From contig CM026402.1 of assembly GCA_014843695.1 (NCBI GenBank), positions 21,871,005 through 21,935,004 on the forward strand: a stretch of 64,000 nucleotides of DNA, written 5' to 3'. Below are positions 44,821-58,705 of this stretch, one piece after another (position 1 is the first letter of the stretch; every line of letters begins with the position of its first letter). The stretch comes from Archivesica marissinica (taxonomy: Eukaryota; Mollusca; Bivalvia; Venerida; Vesicomyidae). The position numbers and the translations under genes were made by a program. The notes below the pieces were generated by a model. The model saw only the letters and a list, made by a program, of their open reading frames with translations. It did not search any database and was not told the DNA's origin.

Positions 44821-47800
44821 GTGAGTGTTCTATAACGCCTTGTATTGGTGTTATTGTATGTACTGGACACGTTATGTGAGTGTTCTATAACGCCTTGTAT
44901 TGGTGTTATTGTATGTACTGGACACGTTATGTGAGTGTTCTATAACGCCTTGTATTGGTGTTATTGTATGTACTGGACATGTTATGTGAGTGTTCTATAA
45001 CGCCTTGTATTGGTGTTATTGTATGTACTGGACATGTTATCTGAGTGTTCTATAACGCCTGTATTCGTGTTATTGTAAGTACTGGACATGTTATGTGAGT
45101 GTTCTATAACGCCTTGTATTCGTGTTATTGTAAGTACTGGACATGTTATGTGAGTGTTCTATAACGCCTTGTATTGGTGTTATTGTAAGTACTGGACACG
45201 TTATGTGAGTGTTCTATAACGCCTTGTATTGGTGTTATTGTAAGTACTGGACATGTTATGTGAGTGTTCTATAACGCCTTGTATTCGTGTTATTGTAAGT
45301 ACTGGACATGTTATGTGAGTGTTCTATAACGCCTTGTATTCGTGTTATTGTATGTACTGGACACGTTATGTGAGTGTTCTATAACGCCTTGTATTGGTGT
45401 TATTGTATGTACTGGACATGTTATGTGAGTGTTCTATAACGCCTTGTATTGGTGTTATTGTATGTACTGGACATGTTATGTGAGTGTTCTATAACGCCTT
45501 GTATTGGTGTTATTGTATGTACTGGACATGTTATGTGAGTGTTCTATAACGCCTTGTATTGGTGTTATTGTAAGTACTGGACATGTTATGTGAGTGTTCT
45601 ATAACGCCTTGTATTGGTGTTATTGTATGTACTGGACATGTTATGTGAGTGTTCTATAACGCCTTGTATTGGTGTTATTGTAAGTACTGGACATGTTATG
45701 TGAGTGTTCTATAACGCGTTGTATTGGTGTTATTGTATGTACTGGACATGTTATCTGAGTGTTCTATAACGCGTTGTATTGGTGTTATTGTATGTACTGG
45801 ACATGTTATGTGAGTGTTCTATAACGCCTTGTATTGGTGTTATTGTAAGTACTGGACATGTTATGTGAGTGTTCTATAACGCGTTGTATTGGTGTTATTG
45901 TATGTACTGGACATGTTATGTGAGTGTTCTATAACGCCTTGTATTGGTGTTATTGTATGTACTGGACATGTTATGTGAGTGTTCTATAACGCCTTGTATT
46001 AGTGTTATTGTAAGTACTGGACATGTTATCTGAGTGTTCTATAACGCGTTGTATTGGTGTTATTGTATGTACTGGACACGTTATGTGAGTGTTCTATAAC
46101 GCCTTGTATTAGTGTTATTGTATGTACTGGACATGTTATGTGAGTGTTCTATAACGCCTTGTATTGGTGTTATTGTATGTACTGGACATGTTATGTGAGT
46201 GTTCTATAACGCCTTGTATTGGTGTTATTGTAAGTACTGGACATGTTATGTGAGTGTTCTATAACGCCTTGTATTGGTGTTATTGTAAGTACTGGACATG
46301 TTATGTGAGTGTTCTATACCGCCTTGTATTGGTGTTATTGTATGTACTGGACATGTTATGTGAGTGTTCTATAACGCCTTGTATTGGTGTTATTTTATGT
46401 ACTGGACATGGTATGTGAGTGTTCTATAACGCCTTGTATTGGTGTTATTGTATGTACTGGACACGTTATGTGAGTGTTCTATAACGCCTTGTATTGGTGT
46501 TATTGTAAGTACTGGACATGTTATGTGAGTGTTCTATAACGCCTTGTATTGGTGTTATTGTAAGTACTGGACATGTTATGTGAGTGTTCTATAACGCCTT
46601 GTATTGGTGTTATTGTAAGTACTGGACATGTTATGTGAGTGTTCTATAACGCGTTGTATTAGTGTTATTGTAAGTACTGGACATGTTATGTGAGTGTTCT
46701 ATAACGCCTTGTATTGGTGTTATTGTATGTACTGGACATGTTATGTGAGTGTTCTATAACGCGTTGTATTGGTGTTATTGTAAGTACTGGACATGTTATG
46801 TGAGTGTTCTATAACGCCTTGTATTGGTGTTATTGTATGTACTGGACATGTTATGTGAGTGTTCTATAACGCCTTGTATTGGTGTTATTGTAAGTACTGG
46901 ACACGTTATGTGAGTGTTCTATAACGCCTTGTATTGGTGTTATTGTATGTACTGGACATGTTATCTGAGTGTTCTATAACGCGTTGTATTGGTGTTATTG
47001 TAAGTACTGGACATGTTATCTGAGTGTTCTATAACGCCTTGTATTGGTGTTATTGTAAGTACTGGACATGTTATGTGAGTGTTCTATAACGCCTTGTATT
47101 GGTGTTATTGTAAGTACTGGACATGTTATGTTAGTGTTCTATAACGCGTTGTATTGGTGTTATTGTAAGTACTGGACATGTTATGTGAGTGTTCTATAAC
47201 GCCTTGTATTGGTGTTATTGTAAGTACTGGACATGTTATGTGAGTGTTCTATAACGCCTTGTATTAGTGTTATTGTATGTACTGGACATGTTATGTGAGT
47301 GTTCTATAACGCCTTGTATTAGTGTTATTGTAAGTACTGGACATGTTATGTGAGTGTTCTATAACGCGTTGTATTAGTGTTATTGTATGTACTGGATGTT
47401 ATGTGAGTGTTCTATAACGCCTTGTATTGGTGTTATTGTATGTACTGGACATGTTATGTGAGTGTTCTATAACGCCTTGTATTGGTGTTATTGTATGTAC
47501 TGGACATGTTATGTGAGTGTTCTATAACGCCTTGTATTGGTGTTATGTATGTACTGGACATGTTATGTGAGTGTTCTATAACGCCTTGTATTGGTGTTAT
47601 TGTATGTACTGGACATGTTATGTGAGTGTTCTATAACGCCTTGTATTCGTGTTATTGTATGTACTGGACATGTTATGTGAGTGTTCTATAACGCCTTGTA
47701 TTCGTGTTATTGTATGTACTGGACATGTTATGTGAGTGTTCTATAACGCGTTGTATTAGTGTTATTGTATGTACTGGACATGTTATGTGAGTGTTCTATA

Positions 47801-49781
47801 ACGCGTTGTATTGGTGTTATTGTAAGTACTGGACATGTTATGTGAGTGTTCTATAACGCCTTGTATTGGTGTTATTGTATGTACTGGACATGTTATCTGA
47901 GTGTTCTATAACGCGTTGTATTGGTGTTATTGTAAGTACTGGACATGTTATCTGAGTGTTCTATAACGCCTTGTATTGGTGTTATTGTAAGTACTGGACA
48001 TGTTATGTGAGTGTTCTATAACGCCTTGTATTGGTGTTATTGTAAGTACTGGACATGTTATGTGAGTGTTCTATAACGCGTTGTATTGGTGTTATTGTAA
48101 GTACTGGACATGTTATGTGAGTGTTCTATATCGCCTTGTATTGGTGTTATTGTAAGTACTGGACATGTTATGTGAGTGTTCTATAACGCCTTGTATTAGT
48201 GTTATTGTATGTACTGGACATGTTATGTGAGTGTTCTATAACGCCTTGTATTAGTGTTATTGTAAGTACTGGACATGTTATGTGAGTGTTCTATAACGCG
48301 TTGTATTAGTGTTATTGTATGTACTGGACATGTTATGTGAGTGTTCTATAACGCCTTGTATTGGTGTTATTGTATGTACTGGACATGTTATGTGAGTGTT
48401 CTATAACGCCTTGTATTCGTGTTATTGTATGTACTGGACAGTTATGTGTTGTTCTATAACGCCTTGTATTGGTGTTATTGTAAGTACTGGACATGTTATG
48501 TGAGTGTTCTATTACGCCTTGTATTGGTGTTATTGTAAGTACTGGACATGTTATGTGAGTGTTCTATAACGCCTTGTATTGGTGTTATTGTAAGTACTGG
48601 ACATGTTATGTGAGTGTTCTATAACGCCTTGTATTGGTGTTATTGTATGTACTGGACATGTTATGTGAGTGTTCTATAACGCCTTGTATTGTGTTATTGT
48701 AAGTACTGGACATGTTATGTGATGTTCTATAACGCGTTGTATTGGTGTTATTGTAAGTACTGGACATGTTATGTGAGTGTTCTATACGCCTTGTATTAGT
48801 GTTATTGTATGTACTGGACATGTTATGTGTGTTCTATAACGCGTTGTATTAGTGTTATTGTAAGTACTGGACATGTTATGTGAGTGTTCTATAACGCCTT
48901 GTATGGTGTTATTGTAAGTACTGGACATGTTATGTGAGTGTTCTATAACGCCTTGTATTCGTGTTATTGTATGTACTGGACATGTTATGTGAGTGTTCTA
49001 TAACGCGTTGTATTAGTGTTATTGTATGTACTGGACATGTTATGTGAGTGTTCTATAACGCGTTGTATTGGTGTTATTGTAAGTACTGGACATGTTATGT
49101 GAGTGTTCTATAACGCGTTGTATTGGTGTTATTGTAAGTACTGGACATGTTATGTGAGTGTTCTATAACGCCTTGTATTAGTGTTATTGTATGTACTGGA
49201 GATGTTATGTGAGTGTTCTATAACGCCTTGTATTGGTGTTATTGTAAGTACTGGACATGTTATGTGAGTGTTCTATAACGCCTTGTATTGGTGTTATTGT
49301 AAGTACTGGACATGTTATGTGAGTGTTCTATAACGCGTTGTATTAGTGTTATTGTATGTACTGGACATGTTATGTGAGTGTTCTATAACGCCTTGTATTC
49401 GTGTTATTGTATGTACTGGACATGTTATGTGAGTGTTCTATAACGCGTTGTATTGGTGTTATTGTATGTACTGGACATGTTATGTGAGTGTTCTATAACG
49501 CCTTGTATTGGTGTTATTGTAAGTACTGGACATGCTATGTGAGTGTTCTATAACGCGTTGTATTGGTGTTATTGTAAGTACTGGACATGTTATGTGAGTG
49601 TTCTATAACGCCTTGTATTGGTGTTATTGTAAGTACTGGACATGCTATGTGAGTGTTCTATAACGCCTTGTAGTGGTGTTATTGTAAGTACTGGACATGT
49701 TATGTGAGTGTTCTATAACGCCTTGTATTGGTGTTATTGTAAGTACTGGACATGTTATGTGAGTGTTCTATAACGCCTTGT
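44821..49781 (+). repeat. 55-bp array carrying splice-donor motifs, about 90 copies
   Basis: Each unit has ACATGTTATGTGAGTGTTCT, ATAACGCCTTGTATTGGTG and TTATTGTAAGTACTGG (or GTATGTACTGG). The first unit starts within the last nine bases of exon 44699-44820 and holds its donor TTAT|GTGAGT. Many units also contain GTAAGT. Variants (GCC/GCG, GG/AG/CG, AAGT/ATGT) are shuffled, and a block near 46900-47350 recurs near 47850-48330. The array runs into the N gap. Confidence 0.95.
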
Positions 49782-50781
49782 NNNNNNNNNNNNNNNNNNN
49801 NNNNNNNNNNNNNNNNNNNNNNNNNNNNNNNNNNNNNNNNNNNNNNNNNNNNNNNNNNNNNNNNNNNNNNNNNNNNNNNNNNNNNNNNNNNNNNNNNNNN
49901 NNNNNNNNNNNNNNNNNNNNNNNNNNNNNNNNNNNNNNNNNNNNNNNNNNNNNNNNNNNNNNNNNNNNNNNNNNNNNNNNNNNNNNNNNNNNNNNNNNNN
50001 NNNNNNNNNNNNNNNNNNNNNNNNNNNNNNNNNNNNNNNNNNNNNNNNNNNNNNNNNNNNNNNNNNNNNNNNNNNNNNNNNNNNNNNNNNNNNNNNNNNN
50101 NNNNNNNNNNNNNNNNNNNNNNNNNNNNNNNNNNNNNNNNNNNNNNNNNNNNNNNNNNNNNNNNNNNNNNNNNNNNNNNNNNNNNNNNNNNNNNNNNNNN
50201 NNNNNNNNNNNNNNNNNNNNNNNNNNNNNNNNNNNNNNNNNNNNNNNNNNNNNNNNNNNNNNNNNNNNNNNNNNNNNNNNNNNNNNNNNNNNNNNNNNNN
50301 NNNNNNNNNNNNNNNNNNNNNNNNNNNNNNNNNNNNNNNNNNNNNNNNNNNNNNNNNNNNNNNNNNNNNNNNNNNNNNNNNNNNNNNNNNNNNNNNNNNN
50401 NNNNNNNNNNNNNNNNNNNNNNNNNNNNNNNNNNNNNNNNNNNNNNNNNNNNNNNNNNNNNNNNNNNNNNNNNNNNNNNNNNNNNNNNNNNNNNNNNNNN
50501 NNNNNNNNNNNNNNNNNNNNNNNNNNNNNNNNNNNNNNNNNNNNNNNNNNNNNNNNNNNNNNNNNNNNNNNNNNNNNNNNNNNNNNNNNNNNNNNNNNNN
50601 NNNNNNNNNNNNNNNNNNNNNNNNNNNNNNNNNNNNNNNNNNNNNNNNNNNNNNNNNNNNNNNNNNNNNNNNNNNNNNNNNNNNNNNNNNNNNNNNNNNN
50701 NNNNNNNNNNNNNNNNNNNNNNNNNNNNNNNNNNNNNNNNNNNNNNNNNNNNNNNNNNNNNNNNNNNNNNNNNNNNNNNNN
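49782..50781. other. Assembly gap of exactly 1000 N
   Basis: The left edge is inside the 55-bp array and the right edge is in the middle of an intron of the next copy (equivalent to 8346). The end of the first receptor gene, the start of the second and its Ig1 exon must all be missing here, so the real gap is surely much larger than 1 kb, or the join is wrong. Confidence 0.97.
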
Positions 50782-51889
50782 CTATGTTAAACTCTTATGC
50801 TGATTTGCATCTGCTCCACAACAACACATTTTAAACTAAAGGTATACATGTTTTGGAGGTTGTGGAGATTGTTGAGTGGTAGAGTGTTCAGACATGTTAG
50901 TGCATGGCGATCTCGCCGTTGCTATATAATAACGCAATTTATCACACAACTTTGATTGTATTCAGTTTCATATGGTACGAACCAAGAGACTCGCTTACTA
51001 GCAACGTTCCACATCTTGTTTCATAGAGTATGACATCACCACTCATGTACAATCCTATATTTATAGAATAGCTAGATATGTTATTGCTAGGCGACGATGC
51101 CGTAGCAGTGCGAGTTCTGGGGATGCTTCGATAGCGCATATGGTTATTGCTATGTATACGGCGTAGCTGTACGGGTTCAAAAGTTGACGTATGCCTATAC
51201 AATTTATCCTCACAAAGTACTAATATCAATGTTGTCAATCTGGTAGCATCACTACGATGCCGTCGTCATGCAGTATCAACTCTGACCACCCTACACTCCA
51301 CAATCTCCACAACCCCGAACACATGCATCACTACTATGCCATAGCCATGCAATAGCAAATATGACCACCCTACGACTACACAATCTCCACAACCCCCAAC
51401 ATATGCATCACTACGATGCCGTCATCATGCAATAACAACCATACCACTCCGCCATCTCCACAACCCCCAACTGCATCACTACGTTGCCGTCGTCATGCAA
51501 CAACACTACCACTGCGCTAGCAACAACTTCATAAACGTGTGCGCAAGTTGTGCTGATATATCATGTGCTTACCATGAAAACAACTCTCACTGTAGTAATC
51601 AATCAAATATGTGTGTGTAATATTGTTTCTACTGACACAAAGATTTCCTTAAAAAACCTATACGAACGGTATATAAATCGTAATATTACTGGAATACATA
51701 TGAAATGAACAACGACCAATTTCTATTAATCAATCAAGCAAAATGAAACATGGCGAAAGAAACCTCTATTTGCAAATGTGTACCACACGCCAAACATGTT
51801 GCTCATCAAGTGTTATTAACGCATTTCCACACTGTACAGAAGTAAAATTGTAGTCAGTAGTTCCGTAATTGACATATCATACTATATGG

Positions 51890-52140
51890 TGTCGAGTGGC
51901 GTCCGGGGCAGAGCGGTCATGGTCGTTGACTTCAGATACTTTACCTATCACCGCTCTAGGTTCGAATCCCACTGGGGTTGCCGAATTGTGTCATGTGAAG
52001 AAGCTATCTAGTTGGTTTACGGGTGTTCGGTGGTTTTATCCGGGTACACGTCCATTCCAGAAATACTTGTCGGAGTTCTTTCTCGTCCAATAATAGCTGG
52101 AGAATCGCTATATGACCTAAGCTGTTGATGCGACTTTGAA
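51890..52140 (+). repeat. tRNA-derived SINE, copy 2
   Basis: It has the head missing from copy 1: GTCCGGGGCAGAGCGGTCA (A-box-like), then a B box GGTTCGAATCCCACT, and the shared 3' body AATAATAGCTGGAGAATCGC. Confidence 0.75.
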
Positions 52141-52518
52141 CCACAAAATCATACATACTAACTATATGTATACTAGCAGTACTTGATATAACAACAATGT
52201 TTTACTAACCACAGAAGTGCAATACTAGATTAGTTCATCCGCTGAGTATCAGCAACCTGCCAGACATAGTCGAAGTCGCATTGATCTAACTTGAGAAAGG
52301 TATATTTGCAGCTATAGTTGATATCTCATATCCACCACTCATGATGCATATTAAACCATTTATCAATGGAACAAATTGAGTGTGTGTACTAGTATTTATT
52401 GTGATTGTAGCAGTATATAAGGTGTACGTTGGTCATACATTTGTAACAGTAAGAATGTGTAGATATAGACAGGTTGCATATGAGATTACTATAACCATAG
52501 CTATACATATCATGTTAA

Positions 52519-52958
52519 AGCGACATTGCAGCAAAGCCCAACACATACACATTGTACGTATACATAGCATTCCTTCTACAAATACTTTTGAAATAATTCG
52601 AACACTACTATTCAATCAATAAACACGTGTTCTTGTCGTCAACAGTCTATCAAAAGTGAAAGTAGGATTTCATATTCATAAAGTTTTGAGATAATTTAAA
52701 TCTGATAAAGATAAATATGCACAGGCATACACGGTACATCTGTACCATAAATCATGTTATGCATGATACACTCGTTGTATTACCCATGTATGTTGACCAT
52801 ATTTACAATGCTTTGTTAGGTCAACAAACGTCGTATACCACGCATGTTTATTAGTTGAAATACACAGATTCTGTTCCATTTAATTGAATAAAAATGATAA
52901 TATGCAATAGGAAATTACATTCTGTAGAACTTTGCTTTTTCATCGATGTAGTGTAGCT
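52519..52958. mobile_element. TTAA MITE, type 1, copy 2
   Basis: TTAA flanks are at 52515-52518 and 52959-52962. Left terminus AGCGACATTGCAGC; the right end is altered to TGTAGCT where copy 1 has TGTCGCT. It precedes the Ig2 exon of copy 2 by about 25 bases, as in copy 1. Confidence 0.7.
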
Positions 52959-52987
52959 TTAACCAACTCATTGTCTCCTTATCGCAG

Positions 52988-53302
52988 TAAAGCCATCCAT
53001 ACCAACAGTTTCTCAACTTCCAACGCGTGTAGAAGGTAATACTCTACAAGATATTGCTCGATGTGAGAGTTCTGGATTTCGTCCTTCTACCAGTTTAAGT
53101 CTCTCGTGGATATTTAGAGGACAGACGGAAGTAGACACAGTTACACCAACAGAAGATCCAGCAAGTTCAGCAAAGTTCTCCGTTACATCAACATATAACA
53201 AGCAGGTAGGCAGACAAGACAACGGCAAACAGCTGACCTGTTCTGTAAACCATTCTACACTGTCTTCACCAGTCACTGGTTCAACGACTGTCATTGTTTT
53301 TT
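52988..53302 (+). CDS. Second Ig receptor copy, exon Ig2
   Basis: This 315-base phase 1-1 exon equals 10361-10675 except for six bases by my reading. Three change the amino acid: the first residue Asn to Lys, Val to Phe after SWI, and Gly to Ser in DPAxSAKF. Splice sites, Cys/Trp/Cys and length are intact, so it appears functional. Confidence 0.85.
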
Positions 53303-53563
53303 GTGAGTTATTATAATTTCTTTACCAACACATTTATTTGAAATACTTCAGAGATAAATAATTGTAATTTATGTTGAAGGAGTTCATAACTGGCTACCAT
53401 TGTCCATCTTACAAATATATGTGTTCCAATAGATCAATCAATAATTCCGGCCAAATATATGTTTTCCATGGAACTTCTGGTATGAGCAATTGACCGCATC
53501 GAGACGACGCGCAGAATTCCACTCACAGCTATCCGAATATTCAGAGATACAATGTTTGTGTTC

Positions 53564-54478
53564 ACTGTTTATGCTACACCCATAATTATCTGTTCTATGC
53601 TACACCCACATCTGTGCTTATGCAACACCCATAGCTGTGTTTATGCTACACCCATATCTGTGTTTATGCTACATCCATATCTGTGTTTATGCTACACCCA
53701 TATCTGTGTTTATGCTACACCCATATCTGTGTTTATGCTACACCCATATATGTGTTTATGCTACACCCGTATCTGTGTTTATGCTACACCCATATCTGTG
53801 TTTATGCTACACCCATATATGTGTTTATGCTACACCCGTATCTGTGTTTATTCTACACCCGTATGTGTGTTTATGCTACACCCATAGCTGTGCTTATGCT
53901 ACACCCTTTTCTGTGTTAATGCTACACCCATACCTGTGTTTATGCTACACCCATACCTGTGTTTATGCTACACCCATATCTGTGTTTATGCTACACCCAT
54001 ATCTGTGTTTATGCTACACCCATATCTGTGTTTATGCTACACCCATATCTGTGTTTATGCTACACCCATATATGTGTTTATGCTCCACCCGTAGCTGTGT
54101 TTATGCTACACCCATATCTGTGTTTATGCTACACCCATATATGTGTTTATGCTACACCCATAGCTGTGTATATGCTACACCAATATCTGTGTTTATGCTA
54201 CACCCATATCTGTATTTATGCTACACCCATAGCTGTGTTTATGCTACACCCATAGCTGTGTTTATGCTACACCCATATATGTATATATGCTACACCCATA
54301 GCTGTGTTATGCTACACCCATATCTGTGTATATGCTACACCCATATCTGTGTTTATGCTACACCCATAGCTGTGTTTATGCTACACCCATATCTGTGTTT
54401 ATGCTACACTCATAGCTGTGTTTATGCTACACCAATATCTGTGTTTATGCTACACCCATATCCGTGTTTATGCTACAA
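53564..54478. repeat. 23-bp minisatellite, copy 2, about 40 units
   Basis: Same unit as 10940-11552, expanded. The 304-codon open frame through it is an artefact of the stop-free unit. Confidence 0.93.
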
Positions 54479-54639
54479 TAATCACATACAATGTTCAACT
54501 CCAAAACCCAGTATATGCTGTCATCTATGTATTCTACTGAAAACATGGTGACCGGTTATTACCGCATACATGCAATTACTAGACAAACAGCTATTTAATT
54601 GAATATTGTTACATTGCTATTGCTGGTGTTAGATATGAT

Positions 54640-56285
54640 CTAAAGGGATACTTCTAGTTGTGCAGGTGTTATTTATTATATATATGGATATTTCTAGTTT
54701 TGCAGGTGTTATTTATTATATATATATGGATACTTCTAGTTTTGCCGGTGTTATTTATTATATATATGGATACTTCTAGTTTTGTAGGTGTTATGTATTA
54801 TATATATGGATTCTTCTAGTTGTGCAGGTGTTATTTATTATATATATGGATACTTCTAGTTGTGTAGGTGTTATTTATTATATATATGGATACTTCTAGT
54901 TGTGCAGGTGTTATTTATTATATATATGGATACTTCTAGTTTTGTAGATGTTATTTATTATATATATGGATACTTCTAGTTTTGTAGATGTTATTTATTA
55001 TATATATGGATACTTCTAGTTGTGCAGGTGTTATTTATTATATATATGAATATTTTGGGTTATTTATAATATAATCTTCATGGATATTTCTAGTTCTGTT
55101 GGAGTTATGTATCATCTCCAGGGCTTGCTACAGATTTGTTGTGGTTATTTATGATATTCAGGGATATTTCAAGTTGTGTGGGGTTATTTATGATATTCAG
55201 GGATATTTCAAGTGTTGCGGTGTTATTTATGATATTCAGGAATATTTATCATCTTTCGGGATATTTCAAGTATTGTGGGATTATTTATCATCTTTCGGGA
55301 TATTTCAAGTATTGTGGGATATTTATCATCATTCGGGATATTTCAAGTATTGTGAGGTTATTTATCATCTTTCGGGATATTTCAAGTATTGTGAGGATAT
55401 TTATCATCATTCGGGATATTTCAAGTATTGTGAGGTTATTTATCATCTTTCGGGATATTTCAAGTATTGTGAGGTTATTTATCATCTTTCGGGATATTGC
55501 AAGTATTGTGGGATTATTTATCATCTTTCGGGATATTTCAAGTATTGTGAGGTATTTATCATCTTTCGGGATATTTCAAGTATTGTGAGGTTATTTATCA
55601 TCTTTCGGGATATTGCAAGTATTGTGAGGTTATTTATCATCTTTTGGGATAGTTCAAGTCTTGTGGGGTTATTTATCATCTTTCGGGATATTTCAAGTAT
55701 TGTGAGGTTATTTATCATCTTTCGGGATATTTCAAGTATTGTGGATTATTTATCATCTCGGGATATTTCAAGTATTGTGAGGTTATTTATCATCTTTTGG
55801 GATAGTTCAAGTCTTGTGGGGTTATTTATCATCTTTTGGGATATTTCAAGTAGTATGAGGTTATTTATCATCTTTTGGGATAGTTCAAGTCTTGTGGGGT
55901 TATTTATCATCTTTTGGGATATTTCAAGTATTGTGAGGTTATTTATCATCTTTTGGGATAGTTCAAGTTTTGTGGGGTTATTTATCATCTTTCGGGATAT
56001 TTCAAGTATTGTGAGGTTATTTATCATCTTTCGGGATATTTCAAGTATTGTGAGGTTATTTATCATCTTTCGGGATATTTCAAATATTGTGGGTTATTTA
56101 TCATCTTTCGGGATATTTCAAGTCTTGTGGGGTTATTTAACATCGTTCGGGATATTTCAAGTAGTGTGGGGTTATTTATCATCTTTTGGGATATTTCCAG
56201 TATTGTGGTGTTATTTATCATCTTATGGGATATTTCAAGTATTGTGAGGTTATTTATCATCTTTTGGGATATTGCGTTGTGGGGT
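54640..56285. repeat. 39/40-bp minisatellite, copy 2
   Basis: About eleven 40-base units (TTTTGCAGGTGTTATTTATT) lie to about 55050, then about 29 of the 39-base form, mainly the CATCTTTCGG type. Relative to copy 1 the first class is expanded and the GATATTCAGG class is reduced to three units. Confidence 0.92.
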
Positions 56286-56490
56286 TATATGTGATCTTAA
56301 GTGATATGTCTTCTAAGTTCGGGGATATTTATATATTTATCGTCATTAATATTTCTAGTTGGTTTTGAGTAGTTGAATGTCAATCACCCTGACCTTTTAA
56401 ATAAATTCAGCCACACCTCAAAACTGTCTTTGTAGCCTCATAAATTGTGTATAAAAATATGTATTTAATGGGTATTCTGTTTAATTGCAG

Positions 56491-56799
56491 ATCCCCCATT
56501 GACGGTTATATTGTCTGGTGATGCTAATGTCATTGCTAATGGAGTAAACAAGATCAGTTTAACATGTACGGGAAGCGAGGCCAATCCTGTTTCAAGTATT
56601 ACATGGAAAAGTGGTAATACTATAATTACCAGTGACAAGCAGATATCTAACCCAGCTGGATCGAATAATGGTCAGTCGACAATACAGGAACTCAGTATAG
56701 CACCAACACCTGACATGGACGGGGAACAATATAAATGTGAAGTTAAGAATAATGTTAGCCAGACACTGACGAGCCAGTCCAAAACACTGAACCTGTCAT
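56491..56799 (+). CDS. Second Ig receptor copy, exon Ig3
   Basis: This 309-base phase 1-1 exon equals 12940-13248 except for nine bases. Six are replacements: Thr to Ile, Arg to Lys, Tyr to Asn, Ser to Thr, Thr to Ala, Arg to Pro. Three are silent. All core Ig residues and both splice sites are kept. It also starts a 56-bp donor array. Confidence 0.87.
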
Positions 56800-58150
56800 G
56801 TAAGTATATGTTAGCCAGTCACTGACGAGCTGGTCCAAAACACTCAACCTATCATGTATGTATATGTTAGCCAGACACTGACGAGCCAGTCCAAAACACT
56901 CAACCTGGCATGTAAGTATATGTTAGCCAGAAACTGACTAGCCAGTCTAAAACACTCAACCTGTCATGTAAGTATATGTTAGCCAGACACTGACGAGCCA
57001 GTCCAAAACACTCAACCTGTCATGAAAGTATATGTTAGCCAGACACTTATAAGCCAGTCCAAAACACACAACCTGTCATGTAAGTATGTGTTAGCCAAAC
57101 CTGACGAGCCAGTCCAATACACTCAACCTGTCATGTAAGTATATGTTAGCCAGACACTGACGAGCCAGTCCAAAACACCCAACCTGTCATGTAAGTATAT
57201 GTTAGCCAGACACTGACGAGCCAGTCCAAACCATCCAACCTATCATGTAAGTATATGTTAGCCCAAACACTGACGAGCCAGTTCAATACACTCAACATGT
57301 CATGTAAGTATATGTTAGCCAGAAACTGACGAGCCAGTCCAATACACTCAACCTGTCATGTAAGTATATGTTAGCCAGACACTGACGAGCTAGTCCAAAA
57401 CACTCAACCTGTCATGTAAGTATATGTTAGCCAGCCACTGACGAGCCAGTCCAATTCATTCCATCTGTCATGAAAGTATATGTTAGCCAGTCACTGACAA
57501 GCCAGTCCAAAACACTCAACCTGTCATGTAAGTATATGTTAGCCAGCCACTGACGAGCCAGTCCAATTCACTCAATCTGTCATGAAAGTATGTGTTAGCC
57601 AGTCACTGACAAGTCAGTCCAAAACACTCAACCTGTCATGTAAGTATATGTTAGCCAGACACTGACGAGCCAGTCCAAAACAATCAACCTGCCATGTAAG
57701 TATATGTTAGCCAGACACTGACGAGCCAGTCCAAAACACTCAACCTGTCATGTAAGTATATGTTAGCCAGACACTGACGAGCCAGTCCAAAACAATCAAC
57801 CTGTCATGTAAGTATATGTTAGCCAGACACTGACGAGCCAGTCCAAAACAATCAACCTGTCATGAACGTATATGTTAGCCAGCCACTTACGAGCCAGTCC
57901 AATTCACTCAACCTGTCATGTACGTATATGTTAGCCAGAAACTGACGAGCCAGTCCAAAACACTCAACCTGGCACGTAAGTATATGTTAGCCAGACATTG
58001 ACGACCCAGTCCAAAACACTCAACCTGTCATGTAAGTATATGTTAGCCAGACACTGACGAGCCAGTCCAAAACACTCAACCTGTCATGTAAGTATATGTT
58101 AGCCAGACACTGATGAGCCAGTCCAAAACACTCAACCTGTCATGTAAATA
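56800..58150 (+). repeat. 56-bp splice-donor array, copy 2, about 25 units
   Basis: Same unit as 13249-15900, half as long and more diverged, with several units having lost the donor (CATGAAAGTATATG). Confidence 0.94.
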
Positions 58151-58264
58151 TACGTGTACAAATGGGCTCAATATAACTGATACATATACACACATACTGT
58201 AATGGAGATATTGAAGCATTCATACTCTGCAATGGAATAATGCTACATACCAAATCTGTAATGT

Positions 58265-58705
58265 ATGTACACACACCTACCTAATCTGTAGTATAAATAT
58301 TAGGTATACAAACCTACTTAATATGTATTATAAGTATTAGGTATACAAACATACTTAATCTGTATTATAAGTATTAGGTATACAAACATACTTAATCTGT
58401 ATTATAAGTATTAGGTATACAAACATACTTAATCTGTATTATAAGTATTAGGTATACAAACCTACTTAATATGTATTATGAGTATTAGGTATGCAAACCT
58501 ACTTAATCTGTATTATAAGTATTAGGTATACAAACATACTTAATCTGTATTATACGTATTAGGTATACAAACATACTTAATCTGTATTATAAGTATTTGG
58601 TATACAAACCTACTTAATATGTATTATGAGTATTAGGTATACAAACCTACTTAATATGTCTTAATAAGTATTAGATATACAAACATACTTATTCTATAAT
58701 GTATG
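58265..58705. repeat. 37-bp tandem repeat, copy 2
   Basis: About twelve units of the ATTAGGTATACAAACATACT type, against about eight in copy 1, directly left of the LINE. Confidence 0.85.

Noticed and set aside
44821..49781. CRISPR array or centromeric satellite
   Set aside because: There are no unique spacers, the host is eukaryotic, and the array begins at an exon donor rather than in heterochromatic context.
49752..50834. Two long open frames crossing the second gap
   Set aside because: Same artefact: translated N.
53564..54551. 304-residue frame rich in MLHPYLCLCYTHICVY
   Set aside because: Stop-free 23-bp minisatellite read in all phases; no start context, no splice fit, intronic.
55099..56247. 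382-residue frame of YFKYCEVIYHLSG repeats and minus-strand INNLTILEISRK repeats
   Set aside because: 39-bp minisatellite divisible by three; both strands open; frame not conserved in copy 1.
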